Shown: in pieces, positions 13,081 through 25,294 of the stretch
How positions within the stretch are numbered: the stretch's first letter is position 1
How the letters are laid out: every line of letters begins with the position of its first letter
Source of the DNA: Tyto alba
Taxonomy: Eukaryota > Chordata > Aves > Strigiformes > Tytonidae
Direction: 5' to 3'
Assembly (NCBI RefSeq): GCF_018691265.1
Contig: NW_024881301.1
Coordinates: 15,915,252 to 15,979,251 of the forward strand
Length of the DNA stretch: 64,000 bases
The notes under the pieces: model-generated
Databases searched by the model: none
What the model saw: the letters and a program-made list of their open reading frames with translations, nothing else
Told to the model about the DNA's origin: nothing
Made by a program: the position numbers and the translations under genes

Positions 13081-13670
13081 CAAATGTAATAGAGCAATGA
13101 ACTGCCTTTAATTTCCAAAGACAGGTTGTGAAACACAGAAAAAGGAAAAACCTAACACTGTTAGTCTTATGTTAATAACAATCAAAAACTTTATATATAA
13201 ATGAAAAATCAAGCTAGTTACCAAAATTATTCCAAATAGAATGCTTCCTACTGTCAGTACTTGTACAGAAGCAAATAGTTCACTGATTAACCAAAATGAT
13301 ATGAAGACAATATGAAGCAGTAGAGTATTATGTACCATACTGCTGATTTAGTGATAAAACTAAATGGAGAATTGAAATCAGTTTATAATTATCAAAGGCT
13401 CCCCTTAATCCTGTGTTTAAAAATAAAATTTTGATTGTATGTCTTTCTTAATAATTTCTCCAGTTTTTAATGACTTGTAGAAATTTTAATTACAGTAATT
13501 ACAAAAGTGGAAAATTGTACTAGCTGAAAGATAAGATGCTGATTTTGTGTATTCTCAGTATATTTATGCATAAGAATTTCTGTGTAGAGTTACTAGATGT
13601 GTTTTGCAGTTCAGTTAATATCCATTTCCCGAGTCACAAAATGTAATTTTTATTTCAGTATCCTTCAGTG

Positions 13671-13786
13671 AACAAACAAACAAAACCAAACCAACAAACC
13701 AACCAACCAAACAAAAACAAACAAAAAAAAAACCAACCAAACAAACAAACAAAACAAAACAAAACAAAACACAAAACCCCACCCAA
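13671..13786 (+). repeat. (AAAC)n low-complexity tract
   Basis: About 115 bp of imperfect AAAC, CCAA and AAAAC units. It produces a false minus-strand open frame rich in F, V, C, L and G (13872-13615). Confidence 0.9.
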
Positions 13787-14816
13787 ACCCTAGAGAAGTT
13801 TTTCTTGATATTCTTAATGGTAAGAGCCTTTGGACTAGTATTAAAAGAGGAAATCAATACAAACACTGTCACTCAAACTGCTCTATCTTTTGGGTGAAAA
13901 TGGCAGTAAGCCTTGGTAGAAATGACACATCTTGATTTATCAGAGAAAAATAAATAAAGGTACTTAATTATAGATTGTGTTTATTGTAGGATGCCAGAAG
14001 TGACATGTATGATAAACACTTCTGTTAAAACTACCAAGGCAAGGCATATTGTGATTTTGCTTTGTCCCATATGGCTTGCCTGAAGAGATTGTTTTGGTTA
14101 AAGAGTTTCCATATTTTCTTGAAGAATTTCCAATTTTCCAGAAGAAAAAAAGTGAGAAAATGCACTAGATCAGATAATTATTACCCAAATCAAAACAGAT
14201 TAACAGAATGCTTTGCACAAATGCTAAAAAAAAAGCATTAGACAGAATTGAGGGTAGACTTTTATAACAACATATTGCAAACTTCATTTGATTGTGAAGT
14301 TCAGAATCAACCAACCACATGAACTCTCTCAAAGTTATTTCTTATAATGAAATAAAATAAACTTTACTTGCCTAAGCAAGATATAACCAATGAAAAATCA
14401 ACCATCTCCAAACCCATTTACAAAAGAAATTTTAAAAAAAGAATGTATAAGAATTCCGTAATATATTTTCCTGTCAATTGGTATACAAAATGAAATCTTT
14501 TGAGCAAAACTCAGTCAAGGAATAAAGCACTATTGGCCTGTAGCTTCATCAACATTCTTGTTGGACTTTTGTACAATTGAATCATCTGGCAAATTAAATT
14601 TGTTCCACTTAGTGGCTAAAGCTATCTTCTGGGTTACTAAAATCCTATGAAAGTCCAGTGGAAGAAAACGAAAAGAAAATAAATACAGGACAATAAGGGA
14701 TACAACAGTCCGCAAAATCGCCATTGTGTGGATTGCCAAATGTCAGGCCTGCTGTAGCCATAGTTACAGAGATATGAATTCCGGTGTTCTTGCTGTGCTG
14801 TTTGTTTAGAAAGCAT

Positions 14817-14914
14817 CTGAAATGGCATGCATCACTTCTGGGCCTGGCTGCTCTTTGTTTCTAGCTAAAGAAGTGACAATGTTGCCTGCCTGGCACTGAT
14901 GTATGCCATTTCAG
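14817..14914. repeat. Inverted repeat, 18-bp arms, 62-base loop
   Basis: CTGAAATGGCATGCATCA (14817-14834) pairs with TGATGTATGCCATTTCAG (14897-14914) at 17 of 18 positions. It could be a hairpin RNA, the remnant of a small inverted-repeat transposon, or chance. Confidence 0.7.
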
Positions 14915-16848
14915 TTGTCTTTTTTTAACTTCATTTTTCATTGGTATGAGGTTTTGCAGCAAATGGTGTAGCTCTTCTTGGACCCTTGAATGACTGCTTC
15001 TGTCACAAGGCTGTACTTGGCCAGAAGGTATTGCATTCTCATTTTGGTACCTGTTCAAATGTGCCTGTTCTGCAGGTGCTAGAATACATGAAAACTTATA
15101 TGGGAGAATTCTACTTCAGAAGGGGGAGAAAATGTTAAGAGATCTCTGTTGATCTCATCTTGAATCTTCTGCATCAGCAGACAGACATGTGTCTTCCCTA
15201 ATTTATGAGAAGCTCTGTAGACAGACAGATTGGAAACAGACAGTCTTGGAAACAAAGAAATAAAAAAGTTGCAAAAATCCTGTTCAGTGGAATAGGCTGT
15301 ATTGTTTAGAAATGCAAGGAAGCACAACTAGGGGAGCCTCCTTCCCAGCCTCATAAATTACTTTAGTTGGAAAGTAGGATTAGGGAACTAAAATGAACCA
15401 ACAATATCCCTACCTGTATGAGTGGAAGAGGGGAGAAGCCAATAGTATCTGGAATTTTTTCTATGAGCATTGCAGGATGAAAAGGAAATTACTTGGGTTG
15501 GGGATCTGAACAGGACTTTCATGTAGAATGAAAACTGTGTTAGGATTGCAAAGCTTTCTGATGCTGCTTCTGGAGGACTTGTAGTGATGCAACCACAAAT
15601 ACGGGTTCTGCTTACATACTCCATCTAGAGTTGGAGCATGCTGTTTGGGGCTTGTGGCTTGGTTTTCTCTTAAAAGGTAAGTGAACTCAAGGTAACTCAT
15701 GATGGTTTGGGATCACTCATTCTTTCTTTAGGAGGAACAGTTCAGGATGCTAATAATTCATCGATTATTGAAACTATACTAACCCCATTATTTCTTCAAT
15801 GCTATGATAATTCAGTATTCTGACCAGTTTGCTCTGTATTTCTGTGAGAGGAAAACCAAACCAAAACAAAAAATTGAGCAACTGAACATCAGTATCGATG
15901 TAGCTTTTAGTTTTAGGCTACTGTTGAAAACTCTGAAAGGAGCCAGGTGTACGTACATATGTGTTTTTTCTTCTTGTTTTTGTTTTTCCAAAGTATTTTC
16001 AAAACAAATTTACTTTCAAGCTGCATCAAACTACACAAAGAGCTCTTAAAAGCTATGGAATAAGTATCAAAGCCAGAAGTGTCATCAGCTGTATAACTGA
16101 TGCAAATTCTCTGCGAAATATTAGTAAATAAAAATGTTCCAATTTTATTCAAAAGATCTGAATTTATCCAGGAAATATAAGCCAGAACATATCTGCTCTG
16201 AAATAATTTTCAAGGTTTTGGGTTTTAAATATATCTATTGGACTCATCTCCATTTCCACTTTCCTCCTACAAGCCCATTAAGACCACATTTACATCAACA
16301 AATTATACATATCTAGAAAATGTACTGGTAGGTCACCTAGATAGTCTTTCTGTGTCACTCATTCAGTGTACTCCTTCTGGGATGCAGCCACTATTTGACT
16401 TATTCCAGAAATCAGAGAGCTATGGTATGTTAGGACTCATACTGGTAGACAACATGCTTGAAGTGGGCCGAGTCTCTGGTTTGATGAACCTCTGGGCTAG
16501 AATTATTTCAGTCACATGCTGAAGATACTTTCTTCCTTTTCTGGTCTTCCAAGTGTTGTTTTCTCACATGGACAGAGTACTTCCTTGAAAGCAACCCCTA
16601 CCTGGAATTTCGTTGCTCCAGGTTCTCCTTTATTTTTTTTTTCTGTGAAGAAATCTTATCAGATTTCCTAACTTCATTTCCTATCAATGGTTTGAGACAC
16701 AGAATATAATACGTTTATCTTTTATCCTGTCAACATCCCCGAACAGTTGTGTAGCAGCAGTGCTTGCCAGGGGGTGGATGGAGTTGGTAGTGTAGACAAG
16801 ACTCCATGCCATTGAAGACAATATCCAAAGAGGAGTTATGCACAAGAT

Positions 16849-17376
16849 TGTTGGAGAATGGCTCAGAGACAAGGGTCATGAGCCCACCGAGCAATTGTAC
16901 GATCAGAGCCTGCTCTAGCTGCTGATGCTGGGCCTCACAAGGGTTTGCCTGCAGCTGCTCGCAGCTGCTGATACATGAGGAATGTCAAGGATGCTTCGGC
17001 CTTGTGTACTGTGGTGTGTCGAAAACAGGTTAAGGGGAATTAGGAATAGTGGTCTGAGAAACCCAGTGTTATGGTAATGGTGGTCTGAGAAACATTGTGT
17101 TATGGTACTGTTGTGTATCGAAAACAAGTCAAGAGGAATTAGAAATAGTAGTATGAGAAACTTAGTGTTATGAGAAGCTTGTGCTGTAAGCTAACTGCAA
17201 GTAGGTGGACCGTGCGAACATGACCTTTAGAGCTTAAGCCAATCAGCTAGTGACTAGTAGGCATAATAATTAGCGTTGTCTGTATAAATATATGTACCCG
17301 GACCAATAAAGATTGATTGATGCTCTATCTTCCACACTGAACCCGTCTCAGCGTGTCATTTGTCCGCGGCTCCGCA
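16849..17376 (+). mobile_element. Solo LTR, ERVK (betaretrovirus-like)
   Basis: Starts TGTTGGAGAATGG and ends CGGCTCCGCA, giving a 528-bp LTR with TG...CA ends. The 6-bp target duplication CAAGAT is exact at 16843-16848 and 17377-17382, as expected for class II elements. A TATA-like TATAAATA begins at 17283 and AATAAA lies at 17305-17310. U3 carries a ~99-bp duplication (CGAAAAC motifs at about 17020 and 17119). No internal sequence remains, so recombination between LTRs is the likely origin. Confidence 0.93.
17305..17310 (+). promoter_or_regulatory. Polyadenylation signal of solo LTR
   Basis: AATAAA in the sequence GGACCAATAAAG, 22 bases downstream of the TATA-like box, the usual arrangement in a short-R LTR. 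The same sequence recurs in the LTRs at 31070-31584 and (minus) 32967-33409. Confidence 0.7.
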
Positions 17377-17382
17377 CAAGAT

Positions 17383-19100
17383 GACTTTCCAAATTCTACT
17401 GACTAGACTATGAACATGGGGGACTTTGAGAGGGTGGACATGCTTGCAACCTGTTACCTGCATTGATTGAAGAAGGAAGCTGAGGAACAGCCATAAGAAA
17501 GAGGAAACACCTGGAGAAGAGCTAGGCTGTGTTTGCTGTAAGGGGTCAGTGGTTTCATAATATTTTACCTTTATGTGTTTCAGGTCTGATCTGTATTGGT
17601 AACAATATTGTAATACAATTTTCATATCATACCATTTCATATTATATCATTTCTGTAACTAATAGATGATGATAATGAAAAGTTAACAAAATACTATATC
17701 TATGTAATCTGAATCAGTGTCTATCTTCTAACAAGCCTGTTGTTGTTTTTACTTATCAGTAGACCACATCTTGAAGGCTGTTGAAAAAAATAAAAGGGAC
17801 TGTTATAGGGAACTTCAAAAGTGCAGATGCAAGATGATACAAGTGCCCTAAGGGAACATAAATATTGTGGGGAAAATATATTTCTGAGGTAGTCCTTCCC
17901 TGGACATATCATCATATGTCTCTAATATGCTGAGTCTTGTGATATGTTCTGATATGATATCTCATTATAACTTTTAATGTGTTGAGTCCAGAAGAGCCAG
18001 AAGTTGAGGGTATTTAGAAAAAAAAAAAATTAGTTTTAGAGCATATATAACCAGAGACTTAGAACCTCAAGCCTAGGCCATGAAACTGAAGGGGATAAAT
18101 CTTGAGGTCTTCTGTCTAAATATTTCATACTACTTAGCATAAAAAGAGAAACTTCCAAGAAGCTATGACATTTCTTATTCTCTTTCGCAGACAACTAGTT
18201 TCTTCAAGGTTGTGCGATTCTGAGATTCATATACCTGGAAATTATTTTCCTGGCTCAAACTAGATGATGAGTCAGGCCTGTCAATGGCCCTAGATGATGT
18301 TAATGTCTTTTAAGCAGAACCAGTATTAAAAGCAGAGGCAGCTTCAGTTTTATGCATGTCTTGCTTTTAAAACTGTCAGTGTGATCACGCGGTGAGCATA
18401 TAGAAGTTCAGTGCTAGAGATTAGGTGTTGGACAGTCACATAGCAAAGTAGGAAAGATTCAAAATGGTATACAGTGTAATGCAGTACAGTTCTAAATAAG
18501 GCTTATTTATTAAGCAATACGACAAGAGCTGCTCTGAGCCTCCTGTCCTAGAGAACTTTAATGACACTTTGGAACAAATATGAAGGCATTGCAAATGTAG
18601 ACAATATGATTAACATATGTAGACTAACTAAAATAACTAACAGAACTGTAGTCATGTAGACTAAGTGATTAGTGTGCTGCAAGTTTTATAAAAAAAGTTC
18701 TTCATATTGATGCAAGCCTATGTAAGCATTGGCATACTATTGTAGTCCCAGAGACTGCAGAGAAATCTGAGGTAGAGCATGACAATTATTCAGCTAAATC
18801 TATCAATGATTAAGGACATCTATTAATAATGAACCATTAGTGCTGATAGAGATATGACTTGCTCATGCTGAAGCAGCACATGATGAAAACAGTAACCATA
18901 ATGGCAAAAAGCTTTTACAATCAGACGTCAAATGACCAAGGAGCATTTCACTTGTTACCAATATTAATAATGTCAATAACAATACTATTAGACATAAGAA
19001 GGTTCGGAAGGATTTGAATGATTACTTCGCAGGGCTATTACTAGCCACTAACAGTAAGTAACTATAATTGTTTCTTTAACTGTAATTTTCTTGTTTGTTT
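17383..19100. other. AT-rich non-coding DNA, no gene seen
   Basis: I see no gene or classified repeat. A minus-strand open frame at 17640-17356 runs out of the adjacent solo LTR and is not credible as a gene. Confidence 0.55.
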
Positions 19101-19254
19101 CTCCCTCCCTCCCTCCCTCCCTCCCTCCCTCCCTCCCTCCCTCCCTCCCTCCCTCCCTCCCTCCCTCCCTCCCTCCCTCCCTCCCTCCCTCCCTCCCTCC
19201 CTCCCTCCCTCCCTCCCTCCCTCCCTCCCTCCCTCCCTCCCTCCCTCCCTCCCT
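19101..19254 (+). repeat. (CTCC)n microsatellite, ~38 perfect units
   Basis: About 154 bp of uninterrupted CTCC, that is GGGA on the minus strand, between GTTTGTTT and CTTCTTG. The minus strand has some 38 G triplets one base apart, a sequence able to form G-quadruplexes or, as a purine-pyrimidine mirror tract, a triplex. Lack of interruptions suggests recent expansion. The repetitive frames here (PPSLPPSL and GGREGGRE) are artefacts. Confidence 0.97.
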
Positions 19255-22200
19255 TCTTGTTCTATTGAGCTAATAAAAGCAAAATTTGTTCTGATAAAAA
19301 ATAGCTTCAAAATTAAAAATAGTTTTATTTGGAGTTTCAACTCTAGCAGAAATATAAACCAATACATTATTTACAGAAAAGATGGAACATGAAGTCCAGG
19401 TAGTATTTACATCACAAATAACATTGAAAATATATCGATACAATTATTTTAAATACATAAATTAATTAATAAATTAAAAATATCCAATTATACTTATATT
19501 TTGGCTTTATATCCATCCATGTATTGGACCAAAATAATGCTAGCAGTTATACTAACTGTAGGGTGGCTAATGATGCATTTATATTATTGATCACATAAAA
19601 CACTGTAATAAGCAGGATTGAGCAGATAGAAATTAGTGTTTTTTTAAATGTCAGAATATTAGTTATAAGAATTTACAATTACACGAATGATATATTCAGC
19701 CAAGAGCTTTGAATTTATCATAGATGAAGTTATTCTTATGTTTCACTTCCTTCCCAATGTAATTTAATTAAATCATCTTTTTTATGTGTCATTTTTAAGG
19801 TCAGAAGACTGCTTAAATCAAATTATTTAAATGATAAAACTGCAATTTAAGATCCCTAATTACAATGCTGCATTGTGCAAATAAACAAGTAGAAAGTGAT
19901 CTCTCCAAAATCCTCAGGTGATTCTTAAGTTTTAGCTACATTATGAGCATTTTACAAGAAAGAATCAGTACTTTGTCTTTCTGACAGGAAAGGTTAGACT
20001 GACCAGTAAAACAGCAGCCAGGATACATGCCAGTAACAACATTGTTTAACATGTGTTTAAAAAACTCAAGATAAAAGTCACCATCTACTGTCTCAATGAC
20101 AGCAGTCCAGCAAGGAAGGTGATTTGTATTTTAAGGACTAATCCTTTGGGAAATGAGAAGATTCCAGACTTCATAAAACAATGAGGACATATACTCATAT
20201 TGCACTTCCATCCTGAAGTTATTCTGAATTCTGTTTTTTCACAGTTGTGAAGTCATGGAAGCACCTGTTGTCCATGAAATTTATTTGACCTTTTCATTAT
20301 ATGTAGGTATGGAATAGATTTTAAAAAAGAAAATAGTCTTAGTAACATTCTCCTACTGTTTTTTTTTTGTTTTGTTTTGTTGGTTTTTTTTTGTTTGTTT
20401 GTTTGTTTTTTGTTTTTGTTTGTTTGTTTTGTTTGTTTTTGTTTTGTTTTATTTAAAAAAACCTGAAGATATTCTTCCATTTTAATTTGAATGAAGAAGA
20501 GGAAGGATGTGTTGGATGGTGGTTATTCAAATATTTTAGAAGGTCATCACAATATCTTTTTTCATATGCTTTATATGAAACACAACACAAATCACACAAC
20601 TGAAAGCAACAGAAATTACTAAAAATTCATTTTCAGTGGAACAGTGAGAAAGTAGATCTCTACTTTGGCTTCTTTTTCTGTGTGAAATTAGAAAAAAACT
20701 TTGGAGATAAGCAATTAAAAAAAATGAAAGTGGTTTTTTTTTTAGCTTAAAATACATAATTAAGAAACCCCCACCCTATGTAAGACAAAGCAATTAGGAA
20801 AATTTGACCCTTTGAAATGGATAATAATAGCCTTTTAAAAATAAAAGATATTTTAGCTTGTTACTTGCCTCCTTCCCCAATTAGTTAATGAATGTGTCAA
20901 GAAGTAAGTTACTGACTCAAAAACAGAGATTTATTTTTCCTGTGAGGAAGATAAAATATTCATTTCAATATTCTTAAGGAAAAAAAAATAGTTTCAGTGG
21001 AATTTTCTTTTAAGACTTTGGTTTGTTTCACAAAAAAATATTTCACTGCTATTGAAGTAATGTTATTGGTATGAAATTTATGTTCTTAGGATAATTACAG
21101 AGCTAAAATAGGAAATTTCTTTAGGGAAACTTTTCTATAGTTTCTATTTTTAAAATAATTGATGAAGAATACTTGAAAGAACCTAAATGATGCTCTTGTT
21201 TCTACTTATTCACCGGATAGGAATGACATGAATGATAGGAATGATAGATGCTTTCTTTATGTTCAGATGTATTCTTCCAGATAAATAGAAATCACTGAAA
21301 AGTTCTGTCAACGTGGCCATAGGAGTTTACAATTTATGTCTTGGGCAGAGAATTTTCTAGCTGTTTGTGGTTATGTAATGCTTCTTGTTACATTTGTTAT
21401 ATGTGATTTTACATGTCACAACCAGTCATTTTAAACCAAATTAAACCCTCCATTTAAATGAACACAAAACCTTTCACTGACAGAAGATGCTTTTAACTGT
21501 GTACATTATGAAGCAAAATTAAACATTTCACTTACATATCTCAATGTGGACAAGACATATATAGATAACAATTTTCAGACTCAGTACTCCTTTTTGTTTT
21601 TATCTGGTGTTATGAATAATTAGATTTTTAAATTCTGAATGTAAAATGTGTTTTACCTGCAGGTTACATTAATCATTTAGAATTTTAATTCAGTTCTGGC
21701 TAGTATCTGAATCTATTCTCATATAGTAATGAGTCTAATGGACATATTTTCTTTGATTTAATTTTATCCCATAATTAAAGACTGGTCTCCAAAAATACAG
21801 TCAGAGCTAAATAACCAGTATCTTAAATACCAACCCTATATAAGCTTTAAAAGTCTGTGTATTATGAAGTATTCATTGAAAACAGCAGTAATTGCAGTTC
21901 ACTTATACTATGATTTTTTTTCCTTCCTATTTTTCACTTTAACTAGCTTTAAAAAAAATATAATACTCAAAATTTAAATTATAATTTCTGCAGTACTTTC
22001 ATAAAATGCATTAGAATATAAATGCAAAGAGCATTAATGTGATTACTACAGTATAATTAAGTTCACTCACACCAGTTCTCATGAAATGTTCAGGTTAAGG
22101 CTTTCAAAAAGGTTTTCAGGCTTACAGCTAACATTACAATCTAACATATAAGTCACAGAGGAGAAAAGTATTGAATTTCTCTTTGATTTTCACATCAGCA

Positions 22201-24489
22201 ACACATGTAGAATACCAACTTCAACAGCACAAGTTTAATATTTATTAATGACTCTACGGGATATACCAGAAGGAGTTATATTTGAACAATTTTATGTATT
22301 AGGACTTTTAGAATTACTATTCCACATAAATTAAAACTCTGTTATTAAAAAAAAGATATATATACATATATAATCTAATTGTAGTTAGCTGCCATTTCTG
22401 TAAGAGAAAATTGACATTTGTTAAAATTTTGGGCTGATTTAATTTCTGTATTTTATTTCTGTACCTTCATTTTAACATCTTGTTATTCCAGTTCAGAACA
22501 CAAAGCTATGAAGAAAGTCAACACTGATTAATTAATTCTAAGTTTACTTAAAAAAATGTTACATAAAGAAAAGTCAAAACTTGCAAAAATGGATACAAAA
22601 TTGTGCATATAATACAGTTTTAAATTGTATTTATAATTAAAGTTGACAATTTGGCAAGATAATTTGCCTTGATCTAACAGTTTCTAAATCCAGCTATTTT
22701 AATACTACACATGGCAAGATTATGTGTGTAGCTGGTAGAGCTAGTGAGTACTTAGCTCATTTTTTGTAACTGCAATAGACTTTACAGTAATTCTGCTTAT
22801 GTTCCTCCTGATTAATTTTAATTACTTCATAAATCTTTGGAAAAAATCTTTGAAGGAAAAAAAAAATATTAAATTAGAGCTGTAAATATGATGAACTATA
22901 GATATTGACCCAGATCCTTATGCTTGTAGCAATGCCTTAATGCCTGTAAAGACCACTCATATCACAGATATACTCAACTATACTGCATAAATCAATGAAA
23001 ATCTCCTTTGTAAGGACCAGTTTATTTTTTCTAATATTTGTATACCTTCACTGTGCCTTGGTGCTCTGCCTCAATCTGCCACTGGGTCTTTGGGTGAATG
23101 AAGAAAAGCTACTTTTTCATATGCACCTCTATGTCTGCAAGGCCAGCTCTAACACACGGAAGGTTTAGCCATCTTCTACTGAATAAGATCTCACTATGTA
23201 TGGCAACTCCAGGTCTTCATGTTTCACAGACTGAAAGTACATGGTGTGTCAGAAATTATAAATAAGACCATTAACACATGTAGAATTTTTTCTCCGACAC
23301 AAACTGTAGTATTTTATGTAGTTTTCTTGTTGAATCTCTGAAATAATATAGGATAAGTTTCATTGGTAAAGAAAAAAAAAAGTATCTTGAATTTTTAATG
23401 AGCAAAACAAAGACAAACAGGCTCACTTTGCTTCAAATTTCATCTCTGATTCCCTGATCAGAATTCTTTGCTGCAGTAGCTCTACTGATGTTAACAAACC
23501 TATAGGACTAATAAACATGTCACTGATTGGGGTGATACTAATGGCCCTTCATTTACAGCCTGGACTCTAAGATCCAAGTCTGCTGGCCACAACATCTTGT
23601 GTACATTCTTTACAATTAGTCAACATGGTTGTCAGCATATTATGAAAATCAGCTCTCTGTTCTTTTTAAGGGTTTAGGGATTTTCTTTGTTCTTGTTGGT
23701 TTGGGGGTTTTTTCACCTACATGACTGTATATCATTGTTCTCTGAGGATGATATTTTAAGAATGATAGCAAATATAGAAGACATAACATATGATAGATAT
23801 TGGCTGTTATTTGAAAGAAATCTAGTTTATGATAAAAAACAAACAGTAAAATTTACAAGTTATGAATTAATTCTTATGTTTTTAATATGTTTCTTATCTA
23901 AATAGCTCTGCATATTTAAATATAAGACTGAATAACTTGATTCTCAGTGAAACTGAAATGAAAACTCCTGCATTCTAAATCCATTGTCAAAAATGAAGCC
24001 AGTTATCTATGACCTCACCAGTTTGTCTACCTCAATACCCAAACTGAACTGCAGTCCATTAACTTTAATATCACAGCAGACATGAGGTGATCATGATCAA
24101 TGACCTTGTTGAACTTCTTTGTATGGAAAAGTTGCAAACAACTTAGTGTTACCGTCTTAGAAATCGGTGCTGCTTGATCTTAAACACATTCTTGGACTTG
24201 TTTGGACATACCATTGTCTTCTAGCATTTGGTATAGTTCTCCTGTTTTGAAAAGTTTACACTGTAATTCTGAAATATATTGGACCACTCAGTAATGTTAG
24301 AGTCAGCAGTCACCCTGTAACAACAACATTCAGGCAATGATGTGCAAACTCTATTATCATGTAATTTCAAGCCTGATCCTGGAGTTAATAACAATGATGA
24401 AAGAAGACAGGAAAATCTAGTCTAGAACAGTATGTGTAAATCAGAGGGAAGTGATAGTATGCCAAGACAGTATAATTCATGCAAGCCTT
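19255..24489. other. AT-rich non-coding DNA, no gene seen
   Basis: Apart from the GTTT tract at 20359-20460, only short A/T runs and an AT dinucleotide stretch near 22348-22372 stand out. Confidence 0.55.
20359..20460 (+). repeat. (GTTT)n low-complexity tract
   Basis: About 100 bp of TTTG/TTTTG units. It generates a lysine/threonine/asparagine-rich minus-strand open frame that is not a gene. Confidence 0.9.
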
Positions 24490-25294
24490 TTTTGGGCCAT
24501 CTGGTCCAAACCATTTGGTTCAACATGGCCAAGTGCAAGATCCTGCACATGGGTCAGGGCAATCCAAAGCAAAAATACAGTCTGGGGGATGAGTAGATTG
24601 AGAGCAACACTGTGGAGAAGGACTTGAGAGTAGTAGTGGATGGAAAACTGATATGAGCCAGCAATGTGCAGTCACAGCACAGAAGGACAACTGTGTCCTG
24701 GGGTACATCAAGAGAATTGTGACCAGCAGGTTGAAGGAGGTGATTCTCGACCTCTATTATGCTGTTGTGAGACTCCACCTGGAGTACTGCGTTCAGCTCT
24801 GGGACCCCCAACATAAGAAGGACATAGACCTGTTGGAGTGGGTCCGGAGGAGGGCCATGACAATCAGGGAGCTGGAGCACCTGTCGTATGAAGACAGGCT
24901 GAGAGAGATGGGGTTGTTCAGCCTAGAGAAGAGAAGAGTCCAGGAAGACCTTATAGTGGCCTTCCAGTACTTAAAGGGGGCCTATGGGAAAGGTGGGGAG
25001 GGACTCTTATAAGTGAGTGTAGTGATAGGATGAAGGGTAACTGTTTTAAACTGAAAGAAAGTAGATTTAGATTAGATGTAAGGGAGAAATTCTTTACTGT
25101 GAGGGCGGTGAGGCACTGGAACAGGTTTCCCCGAGAGGTTCTGGAATGCCCCATCCCTGGCAGTGTTTAAGGCCATGTAAGACGGGGCTTTGAGCAACCT
25201 GGTCTAGTAGAAGGTGTCCCTGTCCATGTCAGGGGTGTTGGAACTAGATGATCTTTAAGATTCTTTCAAACCCAAACCATCCTGTGATTCTATG
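24490..25294 (+). mobile_element. CR1 LINE, 5'-truncated 3' fragment
   Basis: About 0.8 kb of the 3' end of a chicken-repeat-1 retrotransposon. It covers the C-terminal part of the reverse-transcriptase ORF and the 3' UTR, ending CCTGTGATTCTATGATTTTT. Conserved CR1 peptide pieces are visible in frame, for example LEYCVQLWDPQHKKDIDLLE and LSYEDRLREMGLFSLEKRR (24653-25012). An upstream TGA-type break near 24653 and a missing residue in the RRA-IRELEHL stretch show it is inactive. The 5' limit near 24490 is approximate. Low divergence from the CR1 pattern I know suggests a relatively young copy. A T run of 18 follows at 25304-25321. Confidence 0.93.

Larger units (their letters stand above)
13081..16842. 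other. AT-rich DNA with a cluster of minus-strand open blocks
   Basis: Mostly featureless. It holds an AAAC-rich tract (13671-13786), an 18-bp inverted repeat (14817-14914), and consecutive minus-strand open blocks of 63-82 codons between 15700 and 14530 in shifting frames. The open blocks may mark a decayed coding element but match nothing I know. Confidence 0.4.

Noticed and set aside
13671..13786. CRISPR-like regular repeat
   Set aside because: Simple AAAC low complexity with no spacers, in eukaryotic DNA.
19062..19367. 101-codon minus-strand frame and 60-codon plus-strand frame over the CTCC tract
   Set aside because: Both are direct translations of the tetranucleotide repeat (GGRE and PPSL periodicity).
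24653..25012. 119-codon frame as a cellular gene
   Set aside because: It is the C-terminal piece of the CR1 reverse-transcriptase ORF in a 5'-truncated, broken copy.
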